Origin: Laspinema sp. D2d
Lineage (GTDB): Bacteria > Cyanobacteriota > Cyanobacteriia > Cyanobacteriales > Laspinemataceae
Direction of reading: 5' to 3'
Assembly: GCF_025370755.1 (NCBI RefSeq)
Contig: NZ_JAMXFC010000011.1
Coordinates: forward strand, 1-64,000
DNA: 64,000 nucleotides
Shown here: piece after piece, positions 9,527-17,580 of the stretch
Position numbering within the stretch: the stretch's first letter is position 1
Layout of the letters: every line of letters begins with the position of its first letter
The notes under the pieces: generated by a model
Seen by the model: the letters and a program-made list of their open reading frames with translations, nothing else
Database searches by the model: none
What the model was told of the DNA's origin: nothing
Program-made: the position numbers and the translations under genes

Positions 9527-9743
9527 CGAACGATTTACCCCTATGGAGGAATTCGGGAAAGGTCATCGCCCCATCTGCGTTAGGGATGAGATGAACGATG
9601 GGATTGAAGTTAAGGTTTTGGTATCGCAACTCTAGGGTTAGAGATAAAGAATAGATCGGACAAGTAGCGATCGGCCAGTCTCTCTGACCCGGGTTAGCAA
9701 TCGGGGTATCAATGTCTTTAATCCAGAAGCCATTCGGGGCCAC
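9507..9743 (-). CDS. Small hypothetical protein between radA and the WD40 gene
   Basis: A 78-codon ORF starting with GTG, fitted between radA (8 bp after its stop) and the WD40 gene, whose start it overlaps by 20 bp. The translation has a varied, protein-like composition (IKDIDTPIAN, LELRYQNLNFNPIVHLI) but matches no family I know, and no ribosome-binding site is evident before the GTG. The tight packing favours a real gene in a radA transcript; the absent ribosome site argues against it. Confidence 0.35.
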   Translation of the reverse strand: MAPNGFWIKDIDTPIANPGQRDWPIATCPIYSLSLTLELRYQNLNFNPIVHLIPNADGAMTFPEFLHRGKSFVERNRE

Positions 9744-9751
9744 CGATTGGA

Positions 9752-11584
9752 TTAAAAAACGGGATTTTCTGAATCAAAGTCATCATCAAAATCATCGTCA
9801 AACTCATTTACAAAGTTGTCAACGTTGGTCTCACCCGGCAGGAGGGTGCTAGATTCAGGCGAATTGGGAGTGTCTGCAAAGGCTTGGTTCGCCGGACCGG
9901 GAATAGCTTCAATGATAGCGTCAAGCACTTTAGAGACAGAAATTACTTCTAATCCTAAGTCTGGAGGATTTTGGCCGTGGGGAACGATCGCCCGTTTAAA
10001 TCCTAATTTCGCTGCTTCTCGCAGGCGCAATTCTAATTGAGACACCGGACGAACTTGACCCCCCAGGCCAACTTCTCCAATAATCACCGTATGGGGATCG
10101 ACAATGCGATCGCGAAAAGACGCCACCACGGCGATCGCTACCCCTAAATCCGCCGCTGGTTCACTAACATTCAAACCTCCCACGGAACTAACATAAGTAT
10201 CCAACTTAGACAGGGGGACCCCCACTCGTTTTTCTAAAACGGCCAAAATTTGCACCAATCGATTGCTATCTATCCCGGTAGTGGCACGACGCGGGGACCC
10301 AAAGCTGGCGGGACTGACTAATGCCTGCAACTCCACCACAATCGGTCGAGTCCCTTCACAAGCCACAATGGTCGAAGAACCCGAAGAAAATTCCTCCCGA
10401 CTGCCGATAAACAACTCCGACGGGTTAGCCACTTCTTTGAGTCCATTCGCCACCATTTCAAAGACGCCGATTTCATGCGTGGCCCCAAATCGATTTTTCA
10501 TGGAACGCAGGAGACGGTGACTGGCAAAGCGATCGCCTTCAAAAAACAGCACCGTATCCACTAAATGTTCCAAAACCCTCGGTCCGGCAATCCCTCCCTC
10601 TTTCGTAACGTGGCCAACAATAAATAAGGTAATATTTTCGCGCTTGGCAACCTGCATCAGCGCTGAGGTACATTCGCGAACCTGAGCGACAGAACCCGGT
10701 GCAGAAGTCAGAGAGGGAAAATAAATCGTCTGAATACTGTCAATTACCGCTAAATAGGGTTTCAGAGATTCCAGTTCCCGCAGTATTTCTTCTAGGTCCG
10801 TTTCCGGCAATAAATAAAATCGAGGTTCTTCATTGGATTGAGCCGTTTTAGCGGGTTTTACCGACTCAGTTGCCGTTTCTAAAGTCGCCTGGGTTTCCTC
10901 TAAAGGCTCGGTGTCTTCTAGGCGTTCTGTCAGTTGATTATCATTTTCCCGTAAGGATTCGGGTACTAAGTCAGGTCCAAATGGATTTTGGGGGAGAGCA
11001 GCCGAGAGGCTAAGCAGTTCTTCTTCGTTGCTATTGAATTGTTCTATATCTACCATCTCATCGGCGATCGCAGGAAGTTGAGGAGGATTCTCCTCCAGCA
11101 CTCCATTGTCAACACCGCTGATTAAGCGCTGAGCACGCAATTTGACTTGCAGTCCCGACTCCTCCCCGGAAACATACAGAATCCGATGGTCTAGGGCCAG
11201 ATTACTCGCCACTTGTAGCAGCAAGGTGGATTTGCCAATTCCTGGCTCCCCCCCAATCAAGACCAAAGAACCCGGGACAATGCCACCTCCAAGGACCCGA
11301 TCCATCTCGCCATATCCCGAAGAACAGCGAGCGATGCTCTGTTCGGCAATCTGAGATAATTTAAACGACGATCGCGGCTGTCCCTCAGATTTGTTTTGAT
11401 CTCCCCCGCCCTCCCGCATCCAGGAATTTCCACTTAAGCTAGGCCGGGAAGGGTTGCTAGAAGTCGCGGGAACTACCTGTTCGGTGAGAGACCCGTAAGT
11501 ATCGCAGGCGGGACACTTGCCAAACCACTGGGGAAATTCGGCTCCGCACTCGTCACAAATATATTGAGTTCGCTGCTTAGGCAT
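9752..11584 (-). CDS. radA: DNA repair protein RadA (Sms)
   Basis: RecA-related, DnaB-like branch-migration helicase that processes recombination intermediates. The 610-residue protein has the N-terminal four-cysteine zinc finger (CDECG and CPACD at about 10-27), Walker A GEPGIGKST at 112-120, the RadA-specific KNRFG motif, and a C-terminal Lon-like domain. It is longer than a typical ~450-residue RadA. There is an insertion of roughly 85 residues (about 165-255) rich in Glu, Asn and Pro inside the ATPase domain, and an Asp-rich C-terminal tail (FDDDFDDDFD). It is divergent from rpaB; the 164-bp gap should carry both promoters. The family call is secure. Confidence 0.94.
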   Translation of the reverse strand: MPKQRTQYICDECGAEFPQWFGKCPACDTYGSLTEQVVPATSSNPSRPSLSGNSWMREGGGDQNKSEGQPRSSFKLSQIAEQSIARCSSGYGEMDRVLGGGIVPGSLVLIGGEPGIGKSTLLLQVASNLALDHRILYVSGEESGLQVKLRAQRLISGVDNGVLEENPPQLPAIADEMVDIEQFNSNEEELLSLSAALPQNPFGPDLVPESLRENDNQLTERLEDTEPLEETQATLETATESVKPAKTAQSNEEPRFYLLPETDLEEILRELESLKPYLAVIDSIQTIYFPSLTSAPGSVAQVRECTSALMQVAKRENITLFIVGHVTKEGGIAGPRVLEHLVDTVLFFEGDRFASHRLLRSMKNRFGATHEIGVFEMVANGLKEVANPSELFIGSREEFSSGSSTIVACEGTRPIVVELQALVSPASFGSPRRATTGIDSNRLVQILAVLEKRVGVPLSKLDTYVSSVGGLNVSEPAADLGVAIAVVASFRDRIVDPHTVIIGEVGLGGQVRPVSQLELRLREAAKLGFKRAIVPHGQNPPDLGLEVISVSKVLDAIIEAIPGPANQAFADTPNSPESSTLLPGETNVDNFVNEFDDDFDDDFDSENPVF

Positions 11585-11748
11585 TCGTTATTGATATTGA
11601 CCCTGAGTAATGAGTGGAGGCAAAAAACAGGCTTGATGAATGAGCCGGGAGCCATCAGATTACTCTGCTGGCTAAGAGCAAGACAATCCAAATGGTACAG
11701 TATTAAAAATTAAAGATTAGATAAGACGCTTAAGGAGCCTTGAGTATC

Positions 11749-12477
11749 TTGGAAAACCATAAGGAAAAAATACTCGTAGTTGATGACGAAGCCAGTATTC
11801 GTCGAATTTTGGAAACACGGCTTTCCATGATTGGCTACGATGTGGTCACAGCGGCAGACGGGGAAGAAGCACTAGAAACCTTTCGGACGGAGAATCCAGA
11901 CCTAGTGGTACTGGACGTGATGATGCCGAAGCTAGATGGCTATGGCGTCTGTCAAGAGTTGAGAAAGGAATCTGATGTCCCTATCATCATGCTAACAGCC
12001 CTGGGAGATGTGGCCGATCGCATCACCGGATTGGAGTTGGGAGCCGATGATTATGTGGTCAAGCCGTTTTCACCCAAGGAACTTGAAGCCCGGATCCGTT
12101 CGGTACTACGGCGAGTTGAGAAAACGGGTGCTTCTGGCATTCCCAGCTCGGGCGTCATTCATGTGGCGAATATCAGAATAGACACGAATAAGCGCCAGGT
12201 TTATAAGGGAGACGAGCGGATTCGTCTCACGGGGATGGAGTTTAGTTTGTTGGAACTGTTGGTGAGCAAGTCAGGGGATCCGTTTTCGCGATCGGAAATT
12301 TTGCAAGAGGTGTGGGGATACACCCCTGAGCGCCATGTGGATACTCGGGTGGTGGATGTGCATATTTCTCGTTTACGCGCCAAGCTAGAGGATGATCCGA
12401 GCAATCCGGAGCTAATTTTGACGGCGAGGGGAACGGGATATCTGTTCCAGCGCATTATTGAGGCAGAGGAGGCGTAA
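11749..12477 (+). CDS. rpaB: Response regulator RpaB (Ycf27)
   Basis: Essential OmpR-type regulator of cyanobacteria that controls light-dependent photosystem genes and is the partner of the kinase NblS. The receiver holds VVDDE, phosphoacceptor Asp in DLVVLDVMMPK, and VKPFSPKE; the winged helix ends in RGTGYLFQ. The sequence is close to RpaB over its whole length. The longest reading begins at TTG 11740, but AAGGAG lies only 2 nt before it. The TTG at 11749 gives spacing of 11 nt and the usual RpaB N-terminus ENHKEKILVVDD, so it is chosen (242 residues). The partner kinase gene is not in the window. Confidence 0.93.
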   Translation: MENHKEKILVVDDEASIRRILETRLSMIGYDVVTAADGEEALETFRTENPDLVVLDVMMPKLDGYGVCQELRKESDVPIIMLTALGDVADRITGLELGADDYVVKPFSPKELEARIRSVLRRVEKTGASGIPSSGVIHVANIRIDTNKRQVYKGDERIRLTGMEFSLLELLVSKSGDPFSRSEILQEVWGYTPERHVDTRVVDVHISRLRAKLEDDPSNPELILTARGTGYLFQRIIEAEEA

Positions 12478-12565
12478 GCAGTTGAGGATTTAGAATTTTA
12501 AGTTCTAAATTCTCAAGAATTTTCCTGGCGCTGTTCCGCATCTCTGATGGGATGATTCTTTGACT

Positions 12566-13219
12566 ATGGCTAAACCGGATGGAAATGTAGTATTACGGCG
12601 CTTACCCTTGGTTGCTGGTGGATTAGGTGGGGTGCTTTTTTTTGCCAACCGGGTTTTAAGTGTTGAAATTACCGATTCCCAAGCGCGATCGGATGTCTTG
12701 GGGGTGATTTTAAGTGCGTTGTTAATTTTAACGGGGTTACTTTGGCAACAGGTTCAACCCAAAGCGCCGGAATCGGTGGAGTTAATTGGGGAAGAGGGGT
12801 TTGAACTGACCCCGGATTTGCCCGAACGGAGCAAAACGGAACTGGCATGGGCGTCCCTGATGTTGCTGACCAATACGGTAACGCGATCGGTGGTGGTGTG
12901 GTATGACGGACGAGTTTTGCTGCGCCGGGGGATTTTAGGGCCGGAAAAGGAAGTCAAACCAGGGGCGATCGTGCAACGGGCGATCGTCCAGCAGAAGCCG
13001 GTTTATTTGGTGGCGCTCAAGTTATATCCCGGAAGGATTGAGTTTGACTATTTGCCGGAAAATACCCAAGGGGTGATTTGTCAACCGTTGGGCAGTCGCG
13101 GGGTGCTGATTTTGGGGGCGAATGCTCCGCGTAGTTATACGAAACAAGATGAACGGTGGATTGAGGGGATTGCTCAGAAAATAGCCGAAAATTTGAGTCA
13201 TTATTTAGAGAGTGACTAA
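12566..13219 (+). CDS. Cofactor assembly of complex C subunit B (CCB2/CCB4 family)
   Basis: Membrane protein family needed in chloroplasts and cyanobacteria to attach haem c_i to cytochrome b6 of the b6f complex. The 217-residue protein has two N-terminal hydrophobic helices (about 12-30 and 45-62) and a soluble part with alternating beta segments (VVVWYDGRVLLRRG, YLVALKLYPGRIEFDYLP). ATG 12566 is preferred over the TTG two codons earlier. It follows rpaB by 88 bp on the same strand and may be in its transcript. The family call comes from overall resemblance and neighbourhood; no catalytic motif exists to confirm it. Confidence 0.75.
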   Translation: MAKPDGNVVLRRLPLVAGGLGGVLFFANRVLSVEITDSQARSDVLGVILSALLILTGLLWQQVQPKAPESVELIGEEGFELTPDLPERSKTELAWASLMLLTNTVTRSVVVWYDGRVLLRRGILGPEKEVKPGAIVQRAIVQQKPVYLVALKLYPGRIEFDYLPENTQGVICQPLGSRGVLILGANAPRSYTKQDERWIEGIAQKIAENLSHYLESD

Positions 13220-13278
13220 AAAATGACTGAAGAATCACCGTTCAAAATAGCCTTGCAGCCGCATTCATTGAAGAGCTT

Positions 13279-13797
13279 ATGACAATTTTGTATTGGGTAC
13301 TGATTGCCGTGATGATTTTGGGCGTCATCGGCGCTGTGGTTCCGGGGGTTCCGGGATCGAGTTTAATTTTGGGATCGATTATCATCTGGGCGATCGTCCA
13401 GGGTTTTGGGACCGTCGGTTGGGCATTAGGGGTGGCGATCGTCGTTTTAGTGCTGAGTGTTAGCATTGACTTACTCGCCACCTATTTCGGGGCGAAACGA
13501 GGCGGAGCCAGTAAGTGGGGACAAATTGGGGCGATCGTGGGCTTTCTCTTGGGCTTTTTAGGGCTACTCCCCGCCCTACCCATTGGCGGACCTTTACTCG
13601 GCATTCTTCTGGGTCCTCTGTTAGGAGCCATCATCGGAGAATACCTCTACCGACGGGACCTCAACATTGCCATTAAAGCCGGGGTTGCCGTTGTCGTGAG
13701 TTCCGTCCTCGGGAATTTAATTCAAGGAATCCTCGCCCTAGCCGTCGTTATCTTTTTTGTAGTCACAACTTGGCCGCCTCCGGGGTTGGGCTTATAG
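13279..13797 (+). CDS. DUF456 family membrane protein
   Basis: A small integral membrane protein (172 residues) with about four to five hydrophobic helices dense in Gly, Ile, Leu and Val. It has the DUF456 pattern: GVIGAVVPGVPGS near the N-terminus, YFGAKRGGASKWG in the middle, and LGPLLGAIIGEYL. No biochemical role is established for the family. It follows the CCB-family gene by 59 bp in the same direction and ends just before a hairpin terminator. Confidence 0.85.
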   Translation: MTILYWVLIAVMILGVIGAVVPGVPGSSLILGSIIIWAIVQGFGTVGWALGVAIVVLVLSVSIDLLATYFGAKRGGASKWGQIGAIVGFLLGFLGLLPALPIGGPLLGILLGPLLGAIIGEYLYRRDLNIAIKAGVAVVVSSVLGNLIQGILALAVVIFFVVTTWPPPGLGL

Positions 13798-13805
13798 AAA
13801 AAATC

Positions 13806-13842
13806 GGGAGAGGGACTGGAAACGACTCCAGTCTCTTTTCCC
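13806..13842. terminator. Terminator between the convergent DUF456 and HpsJ-like genes
   Basis: A GGGACTGGA arm pairs with TCCAGTCTC (one G-U pair) around a 6-nt loop, extended by a purine-rich and pyrimidine-rich flank ending in TTTTCCC. It sits in the 57-bp space between two convergent stops. Confidence 0.7.
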
Positions 13843-13854
13843 TAATTTACGGGT

Positions 13855-14577
13855 TTAACGTGCCCAACCCGTTCCCCGCCAAATCATAAAAAATAGGACA
13901 CTAGCAACCAATGCCCCCAGATTCCACTTCACGGAATTTTTGAGTAAAGTCTGGCGCTGATTTTGGATCTGTTGTTGCGATTGAACCTGCACTCGTTCCT
14001 TCGCCGTCGGAATATTAGTCAGAATATCTGCTTTAAGCTGTTCCGTATTTTGTCCATCCACCGGCAAACCCAATCGATTCAGTTCTAGGGCCAAAGTTTG
14101 TAGTTGTTCCGGGGTTCCTGTTTGGACTTGCTCCTCGATTTGTTGTAAGAGAGACAACTCTTGTTGAGCCTGGGTGTTAATTTGATTAGTGGTATTGGCA
14201 TTAATCCGCCCCGTATTGATAACACCTAACGGAATCAATAATAGAGATAACACCGCAAGCAGTAGGGTTAACCAAGACAGAAATTTTAAAAGAAAATCTT
14301 CTAATCCATTGCGGTTATAGTCTTCCCCAAAAAAAACAAGTGCTAGACCCAATAAGGGCACAGGCACTCGCTCAATTAAGCCTCCCATTGTTTGTAATTC
14401 CCACGCCGGGTTCATGAAACTGGGGGCAATAAAAAGCTGGATCGTATCAAACAAAGCTAATACTAACAAGCCATAACCAATCAGGCGAAGCCGACCAATC
14501 GAGCGCAATTGATCGGCACTAAACCGCAAAAGTTCATCAACGGAACGAGTCAAATCGAAACCTTCAGATTTAGTCAT
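13855..14577 (-). CDS. HpsJ-like membrane protein
   Basis: A 240-residue protein resembling HpsJ, a cyanobacterial protein tied to polysaccharide-dependent filament gliding. It has a soluble N-terminus, two hydrophobic helices (about 32-50 and 70-83), a third strong helix (about 95-120), a long Gln-rich helical region predicted as coiled coil (about 128-210), and a C-terminal helix ending with a basic tail. It lies 38 bp from the cyanoexosortase-associated gene on the same strand, so it probably shares the transcript. The family name rests on overall architecture and context; no enzymatic motif is present. Confidence 0.7.
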   Translation of the reverse strand: MTKSEGFDLTRSVDELLRFSADQLRSIGRLRLIGYGLLVLALFDTIQLFIAPSFMNPAWELQTMGGLIERVPVPLLGLALVFFGEDYNRNGLEDFLLKFLSWLTLLLAVLSLLLIPLGVINTGRINANTTNQINTQAQQELSLLQQIEEQVQTGTPEQLQTLALELNRLGLPVDGQNTEQLKADILTNIPTAKERVQVQSQQQIQNQRQTLLKNSVKWNLGALVASVLFFMIWRGTGWAR

Positions 14578-14615
14578 AAATTTTGCATCCCTGTTGACAA
14601 GAGGGTTAAAATAAA

Positions 14616-15323
14616 TTAAGGCTTAGGAAAGCGCGGCTGCCACCAAGCATACCAAGAAACCCAAGCATTTTCCAAGACTGGATAGGCTTGCTCAGCCGTA
14701 GTCTCCTCTAAGGGCATAGAGAGAATAGTCCAGAGGCAGCGAAAATCTCGTAGTTCTTGTTGCCCCAGCAACCAAGGGACCAAACGAGAAAGTTGCAAAT
14801 CATAAGTATTACGGTTATTCCGAAACTGTTCGTTAGTGACGGTACTGCCCCCGTATGGGTTGATACAGGAACTGAGGTAGGCTCGCTCTGCTGTTGCAGC
14901 AAGACCGTAGAACCCTATTCCTTCTTGGTGATGTATCGTTAGTTTACCAGGGGAGGTCTCCGCATCAAGGTGCTTCTCTCTCATTTTTTGGATGTCGCCA
15001 TTCGTTTTGATGAGATAGCGCATCTCAATATCAAGGTATAGATTATTTTTATGATATTGATAGAGAGTACCCGCTACTATGTTGGACTCCTGATCTTGTT
15101 GAATTGGCTCGCTCTGAAGTGTTTGCCAGTCAGTTAAAGGGATATTTTGTGGGAAGTTAAAGGGAGTTACAGTTGATTTACTTGAGGTCGGATAGAGTAG
15201 TATTTTTCCTAAAACTGATACTAAGCCTCCGAGAATCAGCGCCAACAAAAAAATCCTAAGTTTTTCCCCGTAAAGCATTGCCATAATCAGGAATCTATTT
15301 TTGTGTTGTATTTGGCGATTCAT
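14616..15323 (-). CDS. Cyanoexosortase A system-associated protein
   Basis: Single-pass membrane protein with an extracytoplasmic domain (235 residues), in the place usually taken by an EpsI-like partner of exosortases. A hydrophobic helix (about 22-42, IFLLALILGGLVSVLGK) is followed by a domain with the motif ENIPLTDWQ-like NIPLTDWQ, a YQYHKNN segment and a Trp-rich end. An earlier in-frame start at 15371 lies deep in the exosortase gene. ATG 15323 overlaps it by 29 bp; ATG 15284 would leave a small gap. No good ribosome site separates these. The exact role in sorting is not known for the family. Confidence 0.72.
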   Translation of the reverse strand: MNRQIQHKNRFLIMAMLYGEKLRIFLLALILGGLVSVLGKILLYPTSSKSTVTPFNFPQNIPLTDWQTLQSEPIQQDQESNIVAGTLYQYHKNNLYLDIEMRYLIKTNGDIQKMREKHLDAETSPGKLTIHHQEGIGFYGLAATAERAYLSSCINPYGGSTVTNEQFRNNRNTYDLQLSRLVPWLLGQQELRDFRCLWTILSMPLEETTAEQAYPVLENAWVSWYAWWQPRFPKP

Positions 15324-16131
15324 GTCGCAGGATGAAAACCCAACAAAATACTCCCAATAGTAAAACTCCAATCATTGAAAAAATAAGCGAACCTTCTCCA
15401 AAATGCCAGTATTCAAAAGAATCTTTATCAGAGTAAGCGACTAAAAAGCCCATCAGGGCGACCCGGATTCCGTTAATAATAAACCCTAGAATTCCTGCTA
15501 AAAATGGTATATAAATTTTCTGTTTTACTGTGGTAGGGAACATAAATAAGAATAGTATGGATAAACCTAAAAGCTGAAGTATTGCACTGTACCCAGAACA
15601 GCCCGAGTAAACTTCAATGCTTCCGGTAGGTAAACTTACATATATTCCTTTATGAGTTACTGGAAATCCCAGATACCACAGGATCATAGCAGCAAATTTA
15701 GCGGTTAGGGGAGAAATATTAAATATTTTCAATAAGAAGCCGGTGGAAATTGACATAAAGCCTAAAATAAAAAGCTCTTGCCAATATTGCTTAATACCCT
15801 TAATTCCCGAAGCCAGTAGGGCTAGGCCAAGACCTGACATAAATGGAGATAAACGAAGGAAGATATCATAGGTATTCAGAGTGGCACTTTTCATTAGGAC
15901 TAAAGAGATGATCCCGATCCCTAAAATGGTGGAAGGTAGACTGCTTTGGAGTTCAAATGATTTATATCTTTCCCAGATTAAAAATGCTGCCCCTCCTAAA
16001 AATAGCAGACTGGTCCCAACGAAATCTGCTGGCGCATATCTCGAAATCAAAGTGAGATTGATGATCATTAATCCAGCAGCGATTCCCAATAACCAATATT
16101 TGGGTTCTTGTGTCACTTGTACAAAAGACAT
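15295..16131 (-). CDS. Cyanoexosortase A (PEP-CTERM transpeptidase-like sorting enzyme)
   Basis: Integral membrane protease/transpeptidase predicted to cut the C-terminal PEP-CTERM signal of exported proteins and attach them to a surface lipid or glycan. The 278-residue protein has about eight hydrophobic helices. The three conserved exosortase active-site residues are visible: Cys in YSGCSGYSA (about 178), Arg in NGIRVALMG (about 223) and His in YWHFGEG (about 243). ATG 16131 is chosen over a GTG six codons upstream because GGTGA precedes it. A cognate PEP-CTERM protein lies next to it. The family call is secure from the triad. Confidence 0.9.
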   Translation of the reverse strand: MSFVQVTQEPKYWLLGIAAGLMIINLTLISRYAPADFVGTSLLFLGGAAFLIWERYKSFELQSSLPSTILGIGIISLVLMKSATLNTYDIFLRLSPFMSGLGLALLASGIKGIKQYWQELFILGFMSISTGFLLKIFNISPLTAKFAAMILWYLGFPVTHKGIYVSLPTGSIEVYSGCSGYSAILQLLGLSILFLFMFPTTVKQKIYIPFLAGILGFIINGIRVALMGFLVAYSDKDSFEYWHFGEGSLIFSMIGVLLLGVFCWVFILRHESPNTTQK

Positions 16132-16251
16132 ATTGAATTCACCACACACTATTAATAGGATGGATCTGCAATGCTACCGATGATTCCAGAAAGAGGAGAT
16201 CGCCCCGACTGAGAGATTTGGTCATAAGCGATCGCGATCGGCGTTAAGCAA

Positions 16252-16277
16252 AAGCAGTTGGCATTAATGCCAACTGC
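16252..16277 (-). terminator. Terminator of the PEP-CTERM gene
   Basis: A perfect inverted repeat (GCAGTTGGC with GCCAACTGC, loop ATTAAT) lies about 60 bp beyond the stop of the minus-strand PEP-CTERM gene. On that strand it is followed by TTTTGCTT. Confidence 0.65.
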
Positions 16278-16334
16278 CTTATTCTAATCAATTTAACCTC
16301 CATGTGGAGATAGCAACTCCCTTTGATGATTTAT

Positions 16335-17021
16335 TTACTGGGCGTCAGTGCTACGACGTGTACGAGAGCGACGAGCGGCAGCAAGACCGGCAGCACCCAA
16401 TGCTAAACCTCCCATAGTTAGAGGTTCCGGGACAGCTTCTGCAGTAACTACAAAATCATTAAAGTCTAAATCGGCCTGGGCGCTTCTTCGGTCTTCAAAG
16501 CCCAATGCTACAGGTCCACTAAAGGGATTACTTGATTGGAAGGAACTGGCTGTAGTGAACGCTTTGCCTTCGTCTCCACCCAGTGAGCCAAAAACAGCAC
16601 GCTGGGAATTATTAGCATTGAACTCAGAAGAGCTGAAAGCACTTCCCACTGTTTTTCCGTTATATGTACTAACCAGTCCCAGGGTGTAGACTTTATTTGC
16701 CAAGAAGGTAAAGGTATCATTTACCATTTGCATGGCATTACCCAGAGTTGACTGATAATTGTTGGCACTCTTATTATCAGAGGCTTTTACTTCTTGAAAT
16801 AGGACTCCATTCTCTACAGCTTGGAGGGACCCATTACTGAGAACTTCAAAGACTTTCAGTGTAGATTGGTAAGCCCCGTAAGAATGGACAAAATTAAATT
16901 TGACTTGTTGTTCCTTCTCAAAGCTGATCCCATTAGTACCAAAAGTAAAGGCGCTCGCTGGACCCGCAATTCCCAAGATTGCTGTTGCTGCTGTGATTCC
17001 GATAATTAGTGTTTTGTTCAC
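16335..17021 (-). CDS. DUF4114 domain protein with PEP-CTERM sorting signal
   Basis: Exported surface protein and likely substrate of the adjacent cyanoexosortase. A signal peptide (TLIIGITAATAIL..., cleavage after ASA) opens the 228-residue product. The middle carries the DUF4114 signature LGFEDRR...ADLDFNDFVV with its Asp-rich Ca-type loop. The tail is a textbook PEP-CTERM: VPEP, a Gly/Ala/Leu helix, then RRSRTRR. GTG 17021 is chosen because AAAGGAG stands 8 nt before it, while ATGs at 17051 and 17054 lack a site. It is separated from the exosortase by about 200 bp and has its own terminator. The function of DUF4114 is not known. Confidence 0.9.
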   Translation of the reverse strand: MNKTLIIGITAATAILGIAGPASAFTFGTNGISFEKEQQVKFNFVHSYGAYQSTLKVFEVLSNGSLQAVENGVLFQEVKASDNKSANNYQSTLGNAMQMVNDTFTFLANKVYTLGLVSTYNGKTVGSAFSSSEFNANNSQRAVFGSLGGDEGKAFTTASSFQSSNPFSGPVALGFEDRRSAQADLDFNDFVVTAEAVPEPLTMGGLALGAAGLAAARRSRTRRSTDAQ

Positions 17022-17580
17022 TTGTTGCACTCCTTTGTTTGTGTCTTGCATCATTGAAGCTTAAAGGTTATATAGCAATCGAATGAGATTGAACCAGATG
17101 GGGTAGTTTCCCGTTTCCCCAAAAAGGGTGGGTTCATAACTATCCGAACCATTAACTTTCTGTCAAAAGTGAATTGGGATTGCTATATATTTTTCTATAA
17201 TGACCTAATTTCTGGCGATAGGCTAGAGGGTTTATGGAATCTTCACAATAATTTCTGGCCCCCCAAATTTAGGGTGTGAGCGACTTGCCCTTGTTAAATA
17301 ATATATTCCCTTAAGCGGATAAAAGCTGCGATCGCTGCGGTCTAGTCTTGGTGATCTCGATCGCCGGTTTAAAACAGGCATTTCGGAGTTTACTGAGTGA
17401 ACTAAAAAAATAGGGTAAAATCTCCGTAGTTTTACGGAGATTTACTCCCCGAATATTCAAAGTTTTAAGGCCTAGAGGGGTTGACACATTGGGTCTGATC
17501 GCCATTAGGGAGTAAAACACGCTGCAAGAGGATGGCACTGATGATGGCGATCGCCTCAGTCATTTGAACTTTCTGACCTT
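17022..17580. other. Intergenic region between rfbB and the PEP-CTERM gene
   Basis: About 560 bp without a convincing gene. It holds the ribosome site and presumably the promoter of the PEP-CTERM gene at its left end and the rfbB terminator hairpin near 17430. A 75-codon minus ORF here (17311-17538) has no family features and is not called. Confidence 0.6.
17418..17443 (-). terminator. Probable terminator of rfbB
   Basis: An 11-bp perfect stem (AAATCTCCGTA with TACGGAGATTT, loop GTTT). On the minus strand it is followed by TTTTACCCTATTTTTTT, as expected for a transcript leaving rfbB, whose stop is about 140 bp away. Confidence 0.6.

Noticed and set aside
16348-16689. 113-codon plus ORF
   Set aside because: Antisense to the PEP-CTERM gene, which has a signal peptide, a domain signature and a sorting tail.
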